From positions 124,001 to 188,000 of the forward strand of contig DASRQS010000009.1 in assembly GCA_035696365.1 (NCBI GenBank): a DNA stretch of 64,000 nt, in the 5' to 3' direction. The notes under the pieces were generated by a model. It ran no database searches. It worked only from the letters and a program-made list of their open reading frames with translations, and had not been told where the DNA came from. The position numbers and the translations under genes are program-made. The first letter of the stretch is position 1; each line of letters starts with the position of its first letter. The stretch is from JALYLC01 sp035696365. GTDB taxonomy: Bacteria > Actinomycetota > Thermoleophilia > Gaiellales > JALYLC01. Positions 33,296 through 42,619 of this stretch are shown piece after piece.

Positions 33296-33889
33296 ATGCG
33301 CAAGCCATCTGCGGCGCTCGTGCTGGCGTCAGCGGCACTGGTCATGGCGACCATCGGGACATCCGTTGCCGCCTCCGGATACACGATCACCTCCTCCAAG
33401 CAGATCAGGCCAGGGTCGGTCTCGCTCGCATCGCTGAGCAAGAGCGCGCGCAAGGCGTTGCACGGCGCTCGCGGGCCGGCCGGCCAGGACGGCGTCGACG
33501 GCGTCGACGGGGTGGACGGACTCGACGGTCAGGACGGCCAGGACGGCCAGGACGCCACGAACCTGTGGGCCCAGATCAAGGCCGACGGCACCGTCAACGC
33601 CGCTGGGCCGGGCGTCACCGCCCGCACCGGCGGCACGGGCAACTACTTCGTGAACTTCGCACAGGACATCACGCAGTGCGCGACGGTCGCGACTCAGGCC
33701 TCGATCCCCAACTTCACGAGCCCGGGTCAGTCCACCGCGGGCATCCAGGGCGCTGCGTTCGTCACCATGAGCAGCACGGGAGTCGACTACGCCCCGGGCT
33801 TTCCCAGTCAGACCTCGGTGCGCGTGCAGACCAATCGCGCCAACGGCACGGCGGTCTCGACGAGCTTCACGGTCGCGGTCTTCTGCTGA
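33296..33889 (+). CDS. Exported protein with short collagen-like stretch, copy 2
   Basis: 197 residues, paralogous to the previous gene: the same signal peptide, TSSKQIRPGSVSLASL, a G-x-y run now built from GQDG and GVDG units (about 61-83), and the same C-terminal domain with LWAQIKADGTVNA and FTVAVFC. The upstream sequences are also duplicated (CGGTGCGCGCTCCGA before both). The aspartate-rich triplets differ sharply from the alanine/threonine triplets of copy 1. Confidence 0.82.
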   Translation: MRKPSAALVLASAALVMATIGTSVAASGYTITSSKQIRPGSVSLASLSKSARKALHGARGPAGQDGVDGVDGVDGLDGQDGQDGQDATNLWAQIKADGTVNAAGPGVTARTGGTGNYFVNFAQDITQCATVATQASIPNFTSPGQSTAGIQGAAFVTMSSTGVDYAPGFPSQTSVRVQTNRANGTAVSTSFTVAVFC

Positions 33890-33890
33890 G

Positions 33891-34775
33891 GTGGAGGAGG
33901 CCTCGGCGATCAGGGCGTACGGTCGTGTCTTCGACGGCGTCGCGGCCGAGTACGACGCGGCCCGCCCGAGCTATGCCCCCGAGCTGGTCGACGCCGCGCT
34001 TGCCGCGGGCGTGCTCGCCGGCGACTCGGCCGTGCTGGAGATCGGCTCGGGAACGGGCAAGCTGACCGAGCTGCTCGTCGCGCGCGGCCTGCGCGTCCAC
34101 GCCATCGAGCCGGGCGCGAACCTGATCGAGGCCGCGCGCAGGCGCCTCGGGCCCACGGATGCGGTGCAGCTCGAGCTCGGGCGCTTCGAGGACGCGGACC
34201 TGCCCGAGGGCTCGTATGACGCCGTGTTCTCGGCCACCGCCTTCCACTGGGTCGAACCGCAGATCGGCTGGGCCAAGGTCGCCTCCCTCCTGCGGCCGCG
34301 CGGCATGCTGGCGCTGCTCGCGTACATCGGCGTCGAGGACGAGCGCTCGGCCGCCCTCGAGGAACCGTTCGTGCAGCTGGTTCGCGAGCACGCGCCCGTG
34401 CTCGCGAACGACTGGAGGGCCATGCCCAGCCTCGAATCGGTCGTCGCCGGGGCCCGCGCGCGACGCGCGAATGCGTCCGAGGTCTGGGACTGGGTCATGA
34501 GCGACGGCCGTCATGCTCTCGCGAGACCCGAGGCGGCAGAGCTCTTCGACGGCGTCGAGATCGCGACCGTGCTCGCGCGCGAGGAGCAGACGGCCGGCGA
34601 GGTGCTCGCGCACCTGCGCACGTCATCGTTCTACTTCAGGATCCCGGAGGATCGCCGGGAGGCCTTCGAGGCCGGCTACCGGCGCGTCATCGAGGGCCAG
34701 GGCGGGACCTTCCAGTTCTCCCGTGCGGACGTCCTGATGACCGCGCGGAAGTCTGCCCGGCACGCCTCCGCCTGA
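33891..34775 (+). CDS. Class I SAM-dependent methyltransferase
   Basis: 294 residues. Motif I VLEIGSGTGKLTELL, post-I acidic IEPG, the FDAVFSATAFHWVEP-like motif with the histidine/tryptophan typical of the UbiE/SmtA-like methyltransferase_11 group (here YDAVFSATAFHWV), then LLRPRGMLAL. GTG 33891, one base after the preceding stop. The substrate is unknown. Confidence 0.9.
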   Translation: MEEASAIRAYGRVFDGVAAEYDAARPSYAPELVDAALAAGVLAGDSAVLEIGSGTGKLTELLVARGLRVHAIEPGANLIEAARRRLGPTDAVQLELGRFEDADLPEGSYDAVFSATAFHWVEPQIGWAKVASLLRPRGMLALLAYIGVEDERSAALEEPFVQLVREHAPVLANDWRAMPSLESVVAGARARRANASEVWDWVMSDGRHALARPEAAELFDGVEIATVLAREEQTAGEVLAHLRTSSFYFRIPEDRREAFEAGYRRVIEGQGGTFQFSRADVLMTARKSARHASA

Positions 34776-34818
34776 CCTTCCTGCCGCCCTCCGGGGGCAG
34801 GTCGCGGACACTGCAGTT

Positions 34819-36660
34819 GTGGCAGAACGCGCAGACATCCGCAACGTGGCGATCATCGCGCACGTCGATCACGGCAAGACGACGCTCGTGGACGCGATGC
34901 TGTGGCAGTCCGGGGCCTTCCGCGAGAACGAGTCGGTGCAGGATCGCGTCATGGACTCGGGCGATCTCGAGCGCGAGAAGGGCATCACGATCCTGGCCAA
35001 GAACACGGCCGTGCGGCACGGCGGGACGAAGATCAACATCATCGACACGCCCGGCCACGCCGACTTCGGCGGCGAGGTGGAGCGCGGCCTGACGATGGTC
35101 GACGGCGTGCTGCTGCTGGTCGACGCGAGCGAGGGCCCGCTGCCCCAGACGCGCTTCGTGCTGCGCAAGGCGCTCGAGCTGCAGCTGCACGTGATCCTCG
35201 TCGTCAACAAGATCGACCGGCCCGACGCGCGCATCGCCGAGGTGGTCGACGAGGTCTATGCGTTGTTCCTCGATCTCGACGCCGACGAGCAGCAGATCGA
35301 GTTCCCGATCGTCTACACGAACGCCCGCGCCGGGCAGGCGACGCTCGACCCCGATGTGCCGGGCGAGGATCTCGAGCCCCTCTTCCAGACGCTCTTCGAG
35401 ACCGTGCCGCCGCCCTCGTACGAGGAGGGCCATCCGTTGCAGGCGCTCGTCACCAACCTCGACGCCTCGCCGTATCTCGGCCGCCTGGCGCTCTGCCGCA
35501 TCCGCAACGGAGTTCTCCGGCGCGGCGACAGCGTCCTGCGATGCCGCATCGACGGCAGCACCGAACGCGTGCGCATCACGGACCTGACCGTGACCGAGGA
35601 GCTGACCCGCGTACCCGCCGACGAGGCCGGTCCCGGTGAGATCATCGCGATCGCCGGCATCGAAGACGTCGCCATCGGCGAGACGCTGACCGATCCCGAC
35701 AACCCGCGTCCCCTCCCCGTGATCAGCGTCGACGAGCCGAGCCTCTCGATGATGATCGGCATCAACACCTCGCCGCTCGCCGGCCTCGACGGCAAGCTGC
35801 TGACGGCCCGGCAGGTGCGCAACCGGCTCGACCAGGAGCTCGTCGGCAACGTCTCGCTGCGCGTCCTCGACGGCGACCGCCCCGACGCCTGGGAGGTGCA
35901 GGGCCGCGGCGAGCTGCAGCTCGCGGTGCTGGTCGAGCAGATGCGACGCGAGGGCTTCGAGCTCACGATCGGCAAGCCGCAGGTCGTCACCCGCCGCGTC
36001 GACGGCGTGCTCAGCGAGCCCGTCGAGCGGCTCGCCATCGACGTCCCCGAGGCCTACTCGGGCGTCGTCATCGGCCTCCTCGCGCTGCGCAAGGGCAAGA
36101 TGGAGCAGATGGTCAATCACGGGACGGGCTGGGTCCGGCTGGACTACCTCGTGCCGGCGCGCGGCCTGATCGGGTTCCGCACCGAGTTCATCACCGAGAC
36201 GCGCGGGACGGGCATCCTGCACCACGTCTTCGAGGGCTTCGCGCCGTGGTTCGGCGAGCTCAAGACGCGCCCCAACGGCAGCCTGGTGGCCGATCGCCGC
36301 GGCGTCTCGACCTCGCACGCGCTGATGAGCCTGCAGGAGCGCGGCGAGCTGTTCATCGGCCCGGCGGTCGACGTCTACGAGGGGATGGTCATCGGCGTCA
36401 ACGCGCGCCCCGAGGACCTGGACGTGAACGTCGCCAAGGAGAAGAAGGCCAGCAACATGCGCTCGGCCCACGCCGAGGAGCTCGTGCGCCTGGCACCTCC
36501 GAGGCACCTCTCGCTGGAGCAGGCGCTGGAGTTCATCCGCGAGGACGAGGCCGTCGAGGTCACGCCCTCGCACGTGCGGCTGCGCAAGGTCGTGCTCCCG
36601 GCCGGCGGGCGCACCAAGACCGCGCGGGCGCGCGCAGCCGCCGAGCTCGGCGTCAGCTAG
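34819..36660 (+). CDS. typA: Ribosome-associated GTPase TypA/BipA
   Basis: 613 residues, normal length. G1 AHVDHGKTTL, switch I region with EREKGITI, G3 DTPGHADFGGEVER and G4 NKIDRPDAR, then EF-G-like domains II, III and V and the unique BipA C-terminal domain (YLVPARGLIGFRTEF, GVSTSHALMSLQERGELFIGP, KEKKASNMRSAHAEE). BipA is a translational GTPase that assists large-subunit assembly at low temperature or under stress. GTG 34819. Confidence 0.97.
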   Translation: MAERADIRNVAIIAHVDHGKTTLVDAMLWQSGAFRENESVQDRVMDSGDLEREKGITILAKNTAVRHGGTKINIIDTPGHADFGGEVERGLTMVDGVLLLVDASEGPLPQTRFVLRKALELQLHVILVVNKIDRPDARIAEVVDEVYALFLDLDADEQQIEFPIVYTNARAGQATLDPDVPGEDLEPLFQTLFETVPPPSYEEGHPLQALVTNLDASPYLGRLALCRIRNGVLRRGDSVLRCRIDGSTERVRITDLTVTEELTRVPADEAGPGEIIAIAGIEDVAIGETLTDPDNPRPLPVISVDEPSLSMMIGINTSPLAGLDGKLLTARQVRNRLDQELVGNVSLRVLDGDRPDAWEVQGRGELQLAVLVEQMRREGFELTIGKPQVVTRRVDGVLSEPVERLAIDVPEAYSGVVIGLLALRKGKMEQMVNHGTGWVRLDYLVPARGLIGFRTEFITETRGTGILHHVFEGFAPWFGELKTRPNGSLVADRRGVSTSHALMSLQERGELFIGPAVDVYEGMVIGVNARPEDLDVNVAKEKKASNMRSAHAEELVRLAPPRHLSLEQALEFIREDEAVEVTPSHVRLRKVVLPAGGRTKTARARAAAELGVS

Positions 36661-37508
36661 CTCAGCAGGACGAACGCGTTCTGCGAGGGGTCGCGCACGA
36701 GCGGCCCGGCGGGATCGTCCTCGACCTCCACCCCGCCTTCACGAATGCGGTCGGCCAGCGCGTCGCGCTCCGCCGCGTTCGGCAGCACGATCTCGAAGCG
36801 CCGCAGCGCCGCCGAGCCGGGCGGCGGTGGCAGCGCGCCGCCGCTGCGCCACGTGTTGGCGCCGACGTGGTGGTGGTAGCCGCCGGCCGAGAGGAACGCG
36901 GCCTGCCCGCCGTACTCGGCCATCAGGCCGAAGCCCAGCAGGTCGCGGTAGAACTCGAGGCTCGGGGCGATATGTGCGACCTGCAGGTGCACGTGCCCCA
37001 TAGCCGTGCCCTCGGGCTGGCGCTCGAAGGGTTCCGTCTCCGGGTCGTCGAGTTCGCCGAGCAGGCCGTTGAGATCGAGGGGATCGGTGCCCATGCGCGC
37101 CGCGACTCGGCCCTCCCACTGCTCGCGCGGCCGGTCGTGGTAGATCTCGATCCCGTGCCTGTCAGGGTCGCTGAGGTAGATGGCCTCGCTGACGAAGTGG
37201 TCGGAGGCTCCCGACAGGCGCACGCGCTCGCGCACCGCGTGCGCGAGCCAGCGCGCCAGGCTCGGCCGGTCGGGCAGCAGCAGGGCGAAGTGGAAAAGGC
37301 CCGTGCGCCCGGGCGTGGGCTGCGCGCCCGGCTCCTCGACCAGCTCGAGCAGCCGCGCCGAGCCCGCTCCCAGGGTCGCGCGCCCGGCATCCTGGGCGAG
37401 CACGTCGAGGCCGATGGACTCGCGGTAGTAGGCGAGCGAGCGCTCGAGGTCGGAGACCGTGAGGTGCACTGCGCCCATGTGCGTCGCGTCGGGGATCGGG
37501 ACGCTCAT
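36657..37508 (-). CDS. VOC dioxygenase-like protein (catechol 2,3-dioxygenase fold)
   Basis: 283 residues with two VOC modules. H and E ligands appear as HMGAVHLTVSDLERSLAYY, LFHFALLLP, DRHGIEIYHD in the first and GHVHLQVAHIAPSLEFYRDLLGF, GGYHHHVGANTW in the second. It resembles CatE/MhqE-type glyoxalase-fold proteins. Its ATG overlaps the stop of the esterase gene, which overlaps the next dioxygenase, so all three are one coupled operon. Confidence 0.88.
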   Translation of the reverse strand: MSVPIPDATHMGAVHLTVSDLERSLAYYRESIGLDVLAQDAGRATLGAGSARLLELVEEPGAQPTPGRTGLFHFALLLPDRPSLARWLAHAVRERVRLSGASDHFVSEAIYLSDPDRHGIEIYHDRPREQWEGRVAARMGTDPLDLNGLLGELDDPETEPFERQPEGTAMGHVHLQVAHIAPSLEFYRDLLGFGLMAEYGGQAAFLSAGGYHHHVGANTWRSGGALPPPPGSAALRRFEIVLPNAAERDALADRIREGGVEVEDDPAGPLVRDPSQNAFVLLS

Positions 37509-38134
37509 TGGACCTCCACGTGCGGTTGAATCCAGGCGGCAAGCGCGTCCAGATCGCCCTGCGTGAGCTCGTGACCCACCGGCTGGCGCGACACCTGCAC
37601 CTCGGCACCGCCCGCCGCCAGCAGCTCGGCGAGCTCCTCGATCTGCTGCGGGGAGCTGTAGGGATCGGCGTCACCCGCTGCGATCAGGACGTCGGTGCCG
37701 GCGAGCGACAACGGCTCCTCGGGGCGGTAGGGCAGCATCGGCCGCAGCAGCGCGGCGCCACGCAGGACGCCACCGTGCCGGAAGAGCAACTCGACCGCGA
37801 TGTTCGCCCCGTTCGAGTAGCCGAGCGCGATCATCCCCCCCGGATCGCGCCCGTAGTGCGCGCTCGCGTCCCCCACCCAGCGGGCGAGTTCGCCACCGCG
37901 CCGCCGCAGGTCGTCGAGGTCGAGGTTGCCCATGCCGCGGCGTGCGAAGAAGCGCGCGGCGACGCCGCCCTCCAGCACCTGGCCGCGCGGGCTGAGCAGG
38001 GCCGCGGTGGGAGCGAGCTGTCGGCCGAGATCGATCAGCTGGTGCTCGTCTCCGCCGGTGCCGTGCAGCAGCAGGAACGTCGCCGGCCCCGTGCCGGGCT
38101 CGTACCGGTGGGCGAAGGCCTCGACGCCGCTCAC
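37505..38134 (-). CDS. Phospholipase/carboxylesterase-family alpha/beta hydrolase (MhqD-like)
   Basis: 209 residues: oxyanion region LLLHGTGGDEHQL, nucleophile GYSNGANIAVEL, acid in IAAGDADPYSS and base in PVGHELTQGD. This matches bacterial carboxylesterase/YodD (MhqD)-type proteins, which in Bacillus sit with ring-cleaving dioxygenases induced by quinones. GTG 38134 lies within the stop of the upstream gene. Confidence 0.88.
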   Translation of the reverse strand: MSGVEAFAHRYEPGTGPATFLLLHGTGGDEHQLIDLGRQLAPTAALLSPRGQVLEGGVAARFFARRGMGNLDLDDLRRRGGELARWVGDASAHYGRDPGGMIALGYSNGANIAVELLFRHGGVLRGAALLRPMLPYRPEEPLSLAGTDVLIAAGDADPYSSPQQIEELAELLAAGGAEVQVSRQPVGHELTQGDLDALAAWIQPHVEVQ

Positions 38135-39057
38135 GCGGGGTCGGGCCGCCAGGCGCGGATGTCGGGGAGCGGAGTCAGCACCGGCTCGATGCGCTCGCGC
38201 AGGTGCTCGAACGCCGGCGGCAGCGAGAGGTGCTCGCCCAGCGATTCCAGCGGCTCGTCCACGGTGAAGCCAGGCCCGAGCGTCGCGATCTCGAAGAGCA
38301 CCCCGCCCGGCTCACGGAAGTAGATCGAGCGGAAGTAGAAGCGGTCGATCACCTGCGTCGGGTGCAGTCCGAGCTCGCGCACGCGCTCGCCCCAGGCTTC
38401 GTGATCCTCGAACGTGGACGCCCAGGCGATGTGGTGCACCGTGCCGGCGCCGGGGATTCCCCTGCCCTCGGGCAGCGAGTCGTAGGCGTAGGTGCCGCCG
38501 CGCTCCGCGCCACGGGCTTCCCAGCCGTCGTCGAGGGGCTTGAACTCGAGCGCCTCCTCGAGCAGCTTGCGGCTCGAATCGGGCCGCATGGTGGAGGCCC
38601 GCACGCCCTCGAAGCCCTGCAGCGCATATTCGGCGGGGACCTCCCGGTGGAGCGCGATCAGCGGGGGGTCGGGCCGCTCGACGGCGGCGAACTCGTGCGC
38701 CATGCCCTCGGGATCGGCGAAGAACAGGCGATCGCCGGTGCGCTCCGTCTTGACGCCCTCGCCGGCGAGCCGCTCAGTCCAGAAGTCCAGCGCGTCGCTC
38801 GACGGAACCCGCCAGATGATGCGGTGCACCATCCCCGGCCCGGCGCGGCCGGGCGCGGCACCCGGGTATTCGAAGAACGTGAGGTCGGCGCCGCCGCTGC
38901 CGTGCTCATCGGCGTAGAACAGGTGGTAGACGCTCGGATCGTCCTGGTTGACGGTCTTCTTGACCATCCGCAGCCCCAAGACGCCGGCGTAGAAATTCAC
39001 GTTCCGCGGCGCATCCCCGGTGATCGCGGTGATGTGGTGCACGCCTTCCAGCTTCAT
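38131..39057 (-). CDS. Ring-cleaving dioxygenase (MhqO-like VOC protein)
   Basis: 308 residues with two VOC modules. N-terminal LEGVHHITAITGDAPRNVNFYAGVLGLRMVKKTVNQDD is characteristic of the MhqO/MhqA group; metal-binding histidines and glutamates occur in GMVHRIIWRV, GTVHHIAWAS and GGVLFEIAT. Family members open hydroquinone or catechol rings. It is the first gene of a three-gene operon with the esterase and a second VOC protein. Confidence 0.9.
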   Translation of the reverse strand: MKLEGVHHITAITGDAPRNVNFYAGVLGLRMVKKTVNQDDPSVYHLFYADEHGSGGADLTFFEYPGAAPGRAGPGMVHRIIWRVPSSDALDFWTERLAGEGVKTERTGDRLFFADPEGMAHEFAAVERPDPPLIALHREVPAEYALQGFEGVRASTMRPDSSRKLLEEALEFKPLDDGWEARGAERGGTYAYDSLPEGRGIPGAGTVHHIAWASTFEDHEAWGERVRELGLHPTQVIDRFYFRSIYFREPGGVLFEIATLGPGFTVDEPLESLGEHLSLPPAFEHLRERIEPVLTPLPDIRAWRPDPA

Positions 39058-39336
39058 CGCGCCTGCAGTGTACGGGCCTCGGGCGCCCGTGCATCTATCG
39101 GGGTCAGGCCGAGGGGCGCCGGACGCTCCGAGCGCTCGTCTCCGAGCTCGGGTTCCGGAGCGTCCGCCTCGCGGAGGGCTCAGAGGAGGCCGGACGTCGA
39201 CGGCCGAGCACGTCTCGCGCGGAGCGACAATGACGACAAAGTGACAGTGCCGTCATGCAAGTTTGCTGTTCGCGTTTGCAGGAGTACGTTGGCGCTCCGT
39301 AGCTCATACAGAGCCCAATCGAAAGAGAGGCTGACA

Positions 39337-39729
39337 ATGTTCGGCAAAGTCATTGTCGCCCTGGCCGCGTGCGCCGCCTTTGCGGCGCCCTTCGCGCTCG
39401 CACAGAGTGGCACCGAGAAGGATGTTCAAATCACCGAGTCCGAGTGGGGCATCGCCGGCGTCCCGGCGACCGTCAAGGCAGGGACGCAATTGCGCATCAC
39501 TGTCACCAACAAGGGCGGAGTGCTCCACGAACTGGTGCTCGAGAATGGCAATTGCACGAAGCAGTGCGCTGTCAAGCTGAAGGGCCACAACCTCGAGCTG
39601 GAGAACCTCGCTCCGGGCGCGTCCAAGTCCGCCGTGTGGAAGCTCACGAAGGCAGGCAGTTACACGTTCACCTGCCGCAAGCCGGGCCACTGGAAGGCCG
39701 GCATGCGTAAGACGTTCACGGTCGCCTAG
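39337..39729 (+). CDS. Cupredoxin-like blue copper protein
   Basis: 130 residues. Signal peptide (KVIVALAACAAFAAPFALAQ), then a plastocyanin-like barrel with the full type 1 copper set H64 (LHELVL), C113, H118 and M123 (TFTCRKPGHWKAGM). Two extra cysteines, C73 and C77, may form a disulphide. AGAGAGG precedes ATG 39337. It probably transfers electrons outside the membrane. The 279-base gap before it (39058-39336) shows no gene. Confidence 0.9.
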   Translation: MFGKVIVALAACAAFAAPFALAQSGTEKDVQITESEWGIAGVPATVKAGTQLRITVTNKGGVLHELVLENGNCTKQCAVKLKGHNLELENLAPGASKSAVWKLTKAGSYTFTCRKPGHWKAGMRKTFTVA

Positions 39730-39738
39730 GAGCATTCC

Positions 39739-40035
39739 GTGTCTCTCGCCGCCACACTGATTGGCAATGTCCTGCTCGGCCTCCTGGTCGCGGCGGCGCT
39801 CGTGGTCGCCTGGGGGCGTCCGTTCCGCCTCGCCGCGGAAAAAGACGAGCGAGCAGCGGCACTCGAGCGCCTTCAGCACGACTGTGAGCAGCGCGCAGCC
39901 TGGACGAACCCGCACGCCCGACCCAGAGGCACAGGCGAGCCCGACGGCGCACGCCGCAGCGGTGAGTCCCCCCGCCTTCGCCTGGTCGGCACTCCCGCGA
40001 GTGAGCACGTGCGCGAGGCGAACCCGGCCTCGTAG
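39739..40035 (+). CDS. Small membrane-anchored protein of unknown function
   Basis: 98 residues: one N-terminal helix (LIGNVLLGLLVAAALVVAW), a charged helix (AAEKDERAAALERLQHDCE) and a disordered basic tail. GTG 39739 with AGGAG five bases upstream, nine bases after the cupredoxin stop, so it is likely cotranscribed. No family recognised. Confidence 0.6.
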   Translation: MSLAATLIGNVLLGLLVAAALVVAWGRPFRLAAEKDERAAALERLQHDCEQRAAWTNPHARPRGTGEPDGARRSGESPRLRLVGTPASEHVREANPAS

Positions 40036-40046
40036 GCGTCGTCCGG

Positions 40047-40082
40047 CGGCCGCCGCGGCCCTCCCCAGAGCCGCGGCGGCCG
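40047..40082. terminator. Hairpin terminator between convergent genes
   Basis: GGCCGCCGCGGC (40048-40059) and GCCGCGGCGGCC (40070-40081) are perfect 12-base arms, extended by one more pair, around a 10-base loop. It lies between stops at 40035 and 40093. Confidence 0.75.
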
Positions 40083-40092
40083 GCCACGTGCG

Positions 40093-41556
40093 TCAGGCGG
40101 TGGGTGCGACCGAGGCCTCGGTCTCGGCCACCGGCGCTGCCGCCTCCGCGGAGTTCCCGCGGATCAGCACGAGCGCCGCAACCAGGCCGAGCGCCGCCAT
40201 CAACGCGCCCACCAGGAAGGCGCGTGAGAGGCCGTCCGTGAATGCGACGTCCGCCGCCGTCCCGCTCGCGCGGAGCTCGGCGGTACGGCTCGTGAACACC
40301 GTGGCGAGCAGCGCGACGCCGACGGCGCCACCGATCTGCTGGGAGGTGTTGATGAGGCCGGACGCGAGCCCCGCCTGGTCGTCCCTGATGCCCATGAGCG
40401 CGGCGATGGTCACCGGGATGAACGCGAAGCCGAGGCCGATGCCGGCCAGCACGAAGCCGGGCGCCAGGTCGCCGAGATACGTCCCGTGCGGGGAGACCTG
40501 CGTGAAGAACAGCAGGCCCGCCGTCAGCAGCACGAGGCCGAGAACGAGGATGCGGCGCACCCCGAAGCGCCCCACGAGCGCCTGCGAGGCGCCGGCGGAG
40601 ACGATGATCGTGCAGGCCACGAGCAGGTAACCGACGCCGCTGCGGATGGCCGTGTAGTGGAGTCCCGGCGGCTGCTGCATGTAGAGCGCGAGCAGGAAAA
40701 ACATCGCGAAGATCGCGGCGCCCAGCATGAAGCCGACGACATTCGCGCCCACGATCGTCGGGAGCCGGAAGATCGAGAGCGGGAGCAGCGGGCTGCTGGC
40801 GCGCTGCTCGTTGAGCAGGAACCCGATCATGAGCACCGCCGAGATGGCGAAGAAGCCGAGGGTTCGCGCCGAGAACCAGTGGTACTGGTCGGTCTTGACG
40901 ACGGTGTAGACGAGCAGCGAGAGGCTGGACGTGACCAGGATCGCGCCGATGATGTCGAAGGAGCGGATCGCATCCTCGACGCGGCTCTCGTTCAGCAGGC
41001 GCGGCGCGAGCAGGATCGCCGCCAGGCCGATCGGCGCGTTGACGAAGAAGACCCACTCCCAGCCGACGTACTGGGTGAGCACGCCTCCCATCAGGACGCC
41101 CACGGCGCCACCCGCACCGGAGACAGCGCCCCAGACGCCCAGTGCCTTGTTGCGCTCCTCGCCTTCGGCGAAGGTCGTCGACAGGATCGAGAGGGCGGCA
41201 GGCGCGATCATCGCGGCTCCGAGGCCCTGAACCGCGCGAGCGCCGATCAGGAAGTTGCTGGACGACGCGAAGCCGCAGGCCAGCGAGGCGACGGTGAAGA
41301 GCGCGAGGCCGGCCATGAACATCCGCCGCCGGCCGAGCAGGTCGGCCATGCGCCCGCCCAGCAGCAGGAACCCGCCGAAGGTGAGCGCATAGGCGCTCGC
41401 AACCCACTGCAGGCTCGAGTTGTTGAAGTGCAGATCGACCTCGATGGTCGGCAACGCGACGTTGACGATCGAGACGTCGATGATCAGCATGAACTGCGTT
41501 GCACACAGCAGGATCAGAGCGATCCAGCGGCGCGGGTCGGCGGCTTCCGACGACAT
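40093..41556 (-). CDS. MFS drug exporter, DHA2 (14-helix) family
   Basis: 487 residues, about 14 membrane helices. Motif C-like and A-like signatures: FMLIIDVSIVNVALPTI in helix 1, GGRMADLLGRRRMF in loop 2-3, ARAVQGLGAAMIAPAALSIL and GPxxGG-like GGAVGVLMGGVLT. Proton-driven export of drugs or metabolites. ATG 41556 follows GGGAG; 28 further in-frame residues upstream are unlikely to be translated. Confidence 0.93.
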   Translation of the reverse strand: MSSEAADPRRWIALILLCATQFMLIIDVSIVNVALPTIEVDLHFNNSSLQWVASAYALTFGGFLLLGGRMADLLGRRRMFMAGLALFTVASLACGFASSSNFLIGARAVQGLGAAMIAPAALSILSTTFAEGEERNKALGVWGAVSGAGGAVGVLMGGVLTQYVGWEWVFFVNAPIGLAAILLAPRLLNESRVEDAIRSFDIIGAILVTSSLSLLVYTVVKTDQYHWFSARTLGFFAISAVLMIGFLLNEQRASSPLLPLSIFRLPTIVGANVVGFMLGAAIFAMFFLLALYMQQPPGLHYTAIRSGVGYLLVACTIIVSAGASQALVGRFGVRRILVLGLVLLTAGLLFFTQVSPHGTYLGDLAPGFVLAGIGLGFAFIPVTIAALMGIRDDQAGLASGLINTSQQIGGAVGVALLATVFTSRTAELRASGTAADVAFTDGLSRAFLVGALMAALGLVAALVLIRGNSAEAAAPVAETEASVAPTA

Positions 41557-41668
41557 GTGGCTTTCTCCCCGGGAGTAGTAGCTCGGCAGTATGCCCGTGA
41601 TGCGGGCCGATGTGAACAACGTTCGCTGGCCCGGGCTCATTTCCGGTGCTCACGATTACTGTGAACCC

Positions 41669-42610
41669 GTGACCCGGACGAGAGGCATCGCGAAGCGGCT
41701 CGGGATCGGCGCCTTCGCCATCGCGGTCGGGGTGACCGGCTGCTCGGCGATCTACAACGTCGCGACCTCGCCGCACGAGCAGTCCGGTGGCTCGCTGGCT
41801 CCGTCGGGTCGCTTCGTGAACGCCGGAGGCGTGCTCACCCACTACGAGCGCTTCGGGGCGCGCGGCTCGCCGATCGTCCTGGTCGGCGGCTTCCTCGAGC
41901 CGAGCGACGTGTGGGACGGCGTCGCCCGCGAGCTCGCCGGAAACCACCGTGTGTTCGCCATGGACCTCGCGGGGTTCGGTTACTCGCAGCGCAGCGGGCA
42001 CTACCGGCTGGGCGACTGGCAGCGCCAGCTCGACGCCTTCATGGGCGCCCTCGGCATCCACCGCGCGCTGCTGGCCGGCCACTCGCTGGGCGCCGGCGTC
42101 GTCGCCGCTCAGGCGCTCGCCCACCCCGGCCGTACCGTCGGCATCGTGCTGGTCGACGGCGACGCCCTGGCGAGCGGCGGCGGCCCGGGCTTCCTGCGCG
42201 ACCTCATCGTCGACCCCTACCGCACGAGCGTCTTCCGCATCGTGCTGGGCTGGGACTGGGCCATGCGCGAGCTCATCCGTAGGGTCTACGCGCCGGATCC
42301 CGTGCGCATCGATGCCGGCGAGCTGGCGCGCTGGCGCCGGCCGCTGCACGTCGACGGCACCGAGGGCGCGCTGGCGACCATGATCTCCAACGGGATACAG
42401 GGCCTGGAGATCGACGACCTGGCGCGCGTGCACGTTCCCGCCACCGTGGTCTTCGGGCAACACGACGGCTCGGTGCCGGTCGCGAGCGGCTGGCGCGTTG
42501 CCGAAGTGCTGCACGCCCCGGTCAAGATCGTCCCGGGCGCAGGCCACCTCTCGCTCATCACGCATCCGCGCGCGGTCGCAGCAGCGATCGCAGATGCGGC
42601 GCACGGGTAG
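41669..42610 (+). CDS. Lipoprotein alpha/beta hydrolase
   Basis: 313 residues. N-terminal basic/hydrophobic segment ending in a lipobox, GVTGC with C25, predicts a membrane-anchored lipoprotein on the outer face. Alpha/beta-hydrolase core: GGFLEPSDVWDGV, nucleophile S139 in GHSLGAG, acid in FGQHDGSVP, base in GAGHLSLI. GTG 41669. The substrate is unknown. It is nine bases upstream of the P450 gene. Confidence 0.87.
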   Translation: MTRTRGIAKRLGIGAFAIAVGVTGCSAIYNVATSPHEQSGGSLAPSGRFVNAGGVLTHYERFGARGSPIVLVGGFLEPSDVWDGVARELAGNHRVFAMDLAGFGYSQRSGHYRLGDWQRQLDAFMGALGIHRALLAGHSLGAGVVAAQALAHPGRTVGIVLVDGDALASGGGPGFLRDLIVDPYRTSVFRIVLGWDWAMRELIRRVYAPDPVRIDAGELARWRRPLHVDGTEGALATMISNGIQGLEIDDLARVHVPATVVFGQHDGSVPVASGWRVAEVLHAPVKIVPGAGHLSLITHPRAVAAAIADAAHG

Positions 42611-42619
42611 CATCGGCGC

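Noticed and set aside
33480..33560. Short direct repeats suggestive of a CRISPR-like or minisatellite array
   Set aside because: They encode the G-x-y triplets of the collagen-like protein in frame; there are no spacers or cas genes.
34687..36573. Very long minus-strand open frame (628 codons)
   Set aside because: It is the antisense shadow of typA; the translation is low-complexity R/D/A/H-rich and has no domain, while the plus strand encodes intact BipA.
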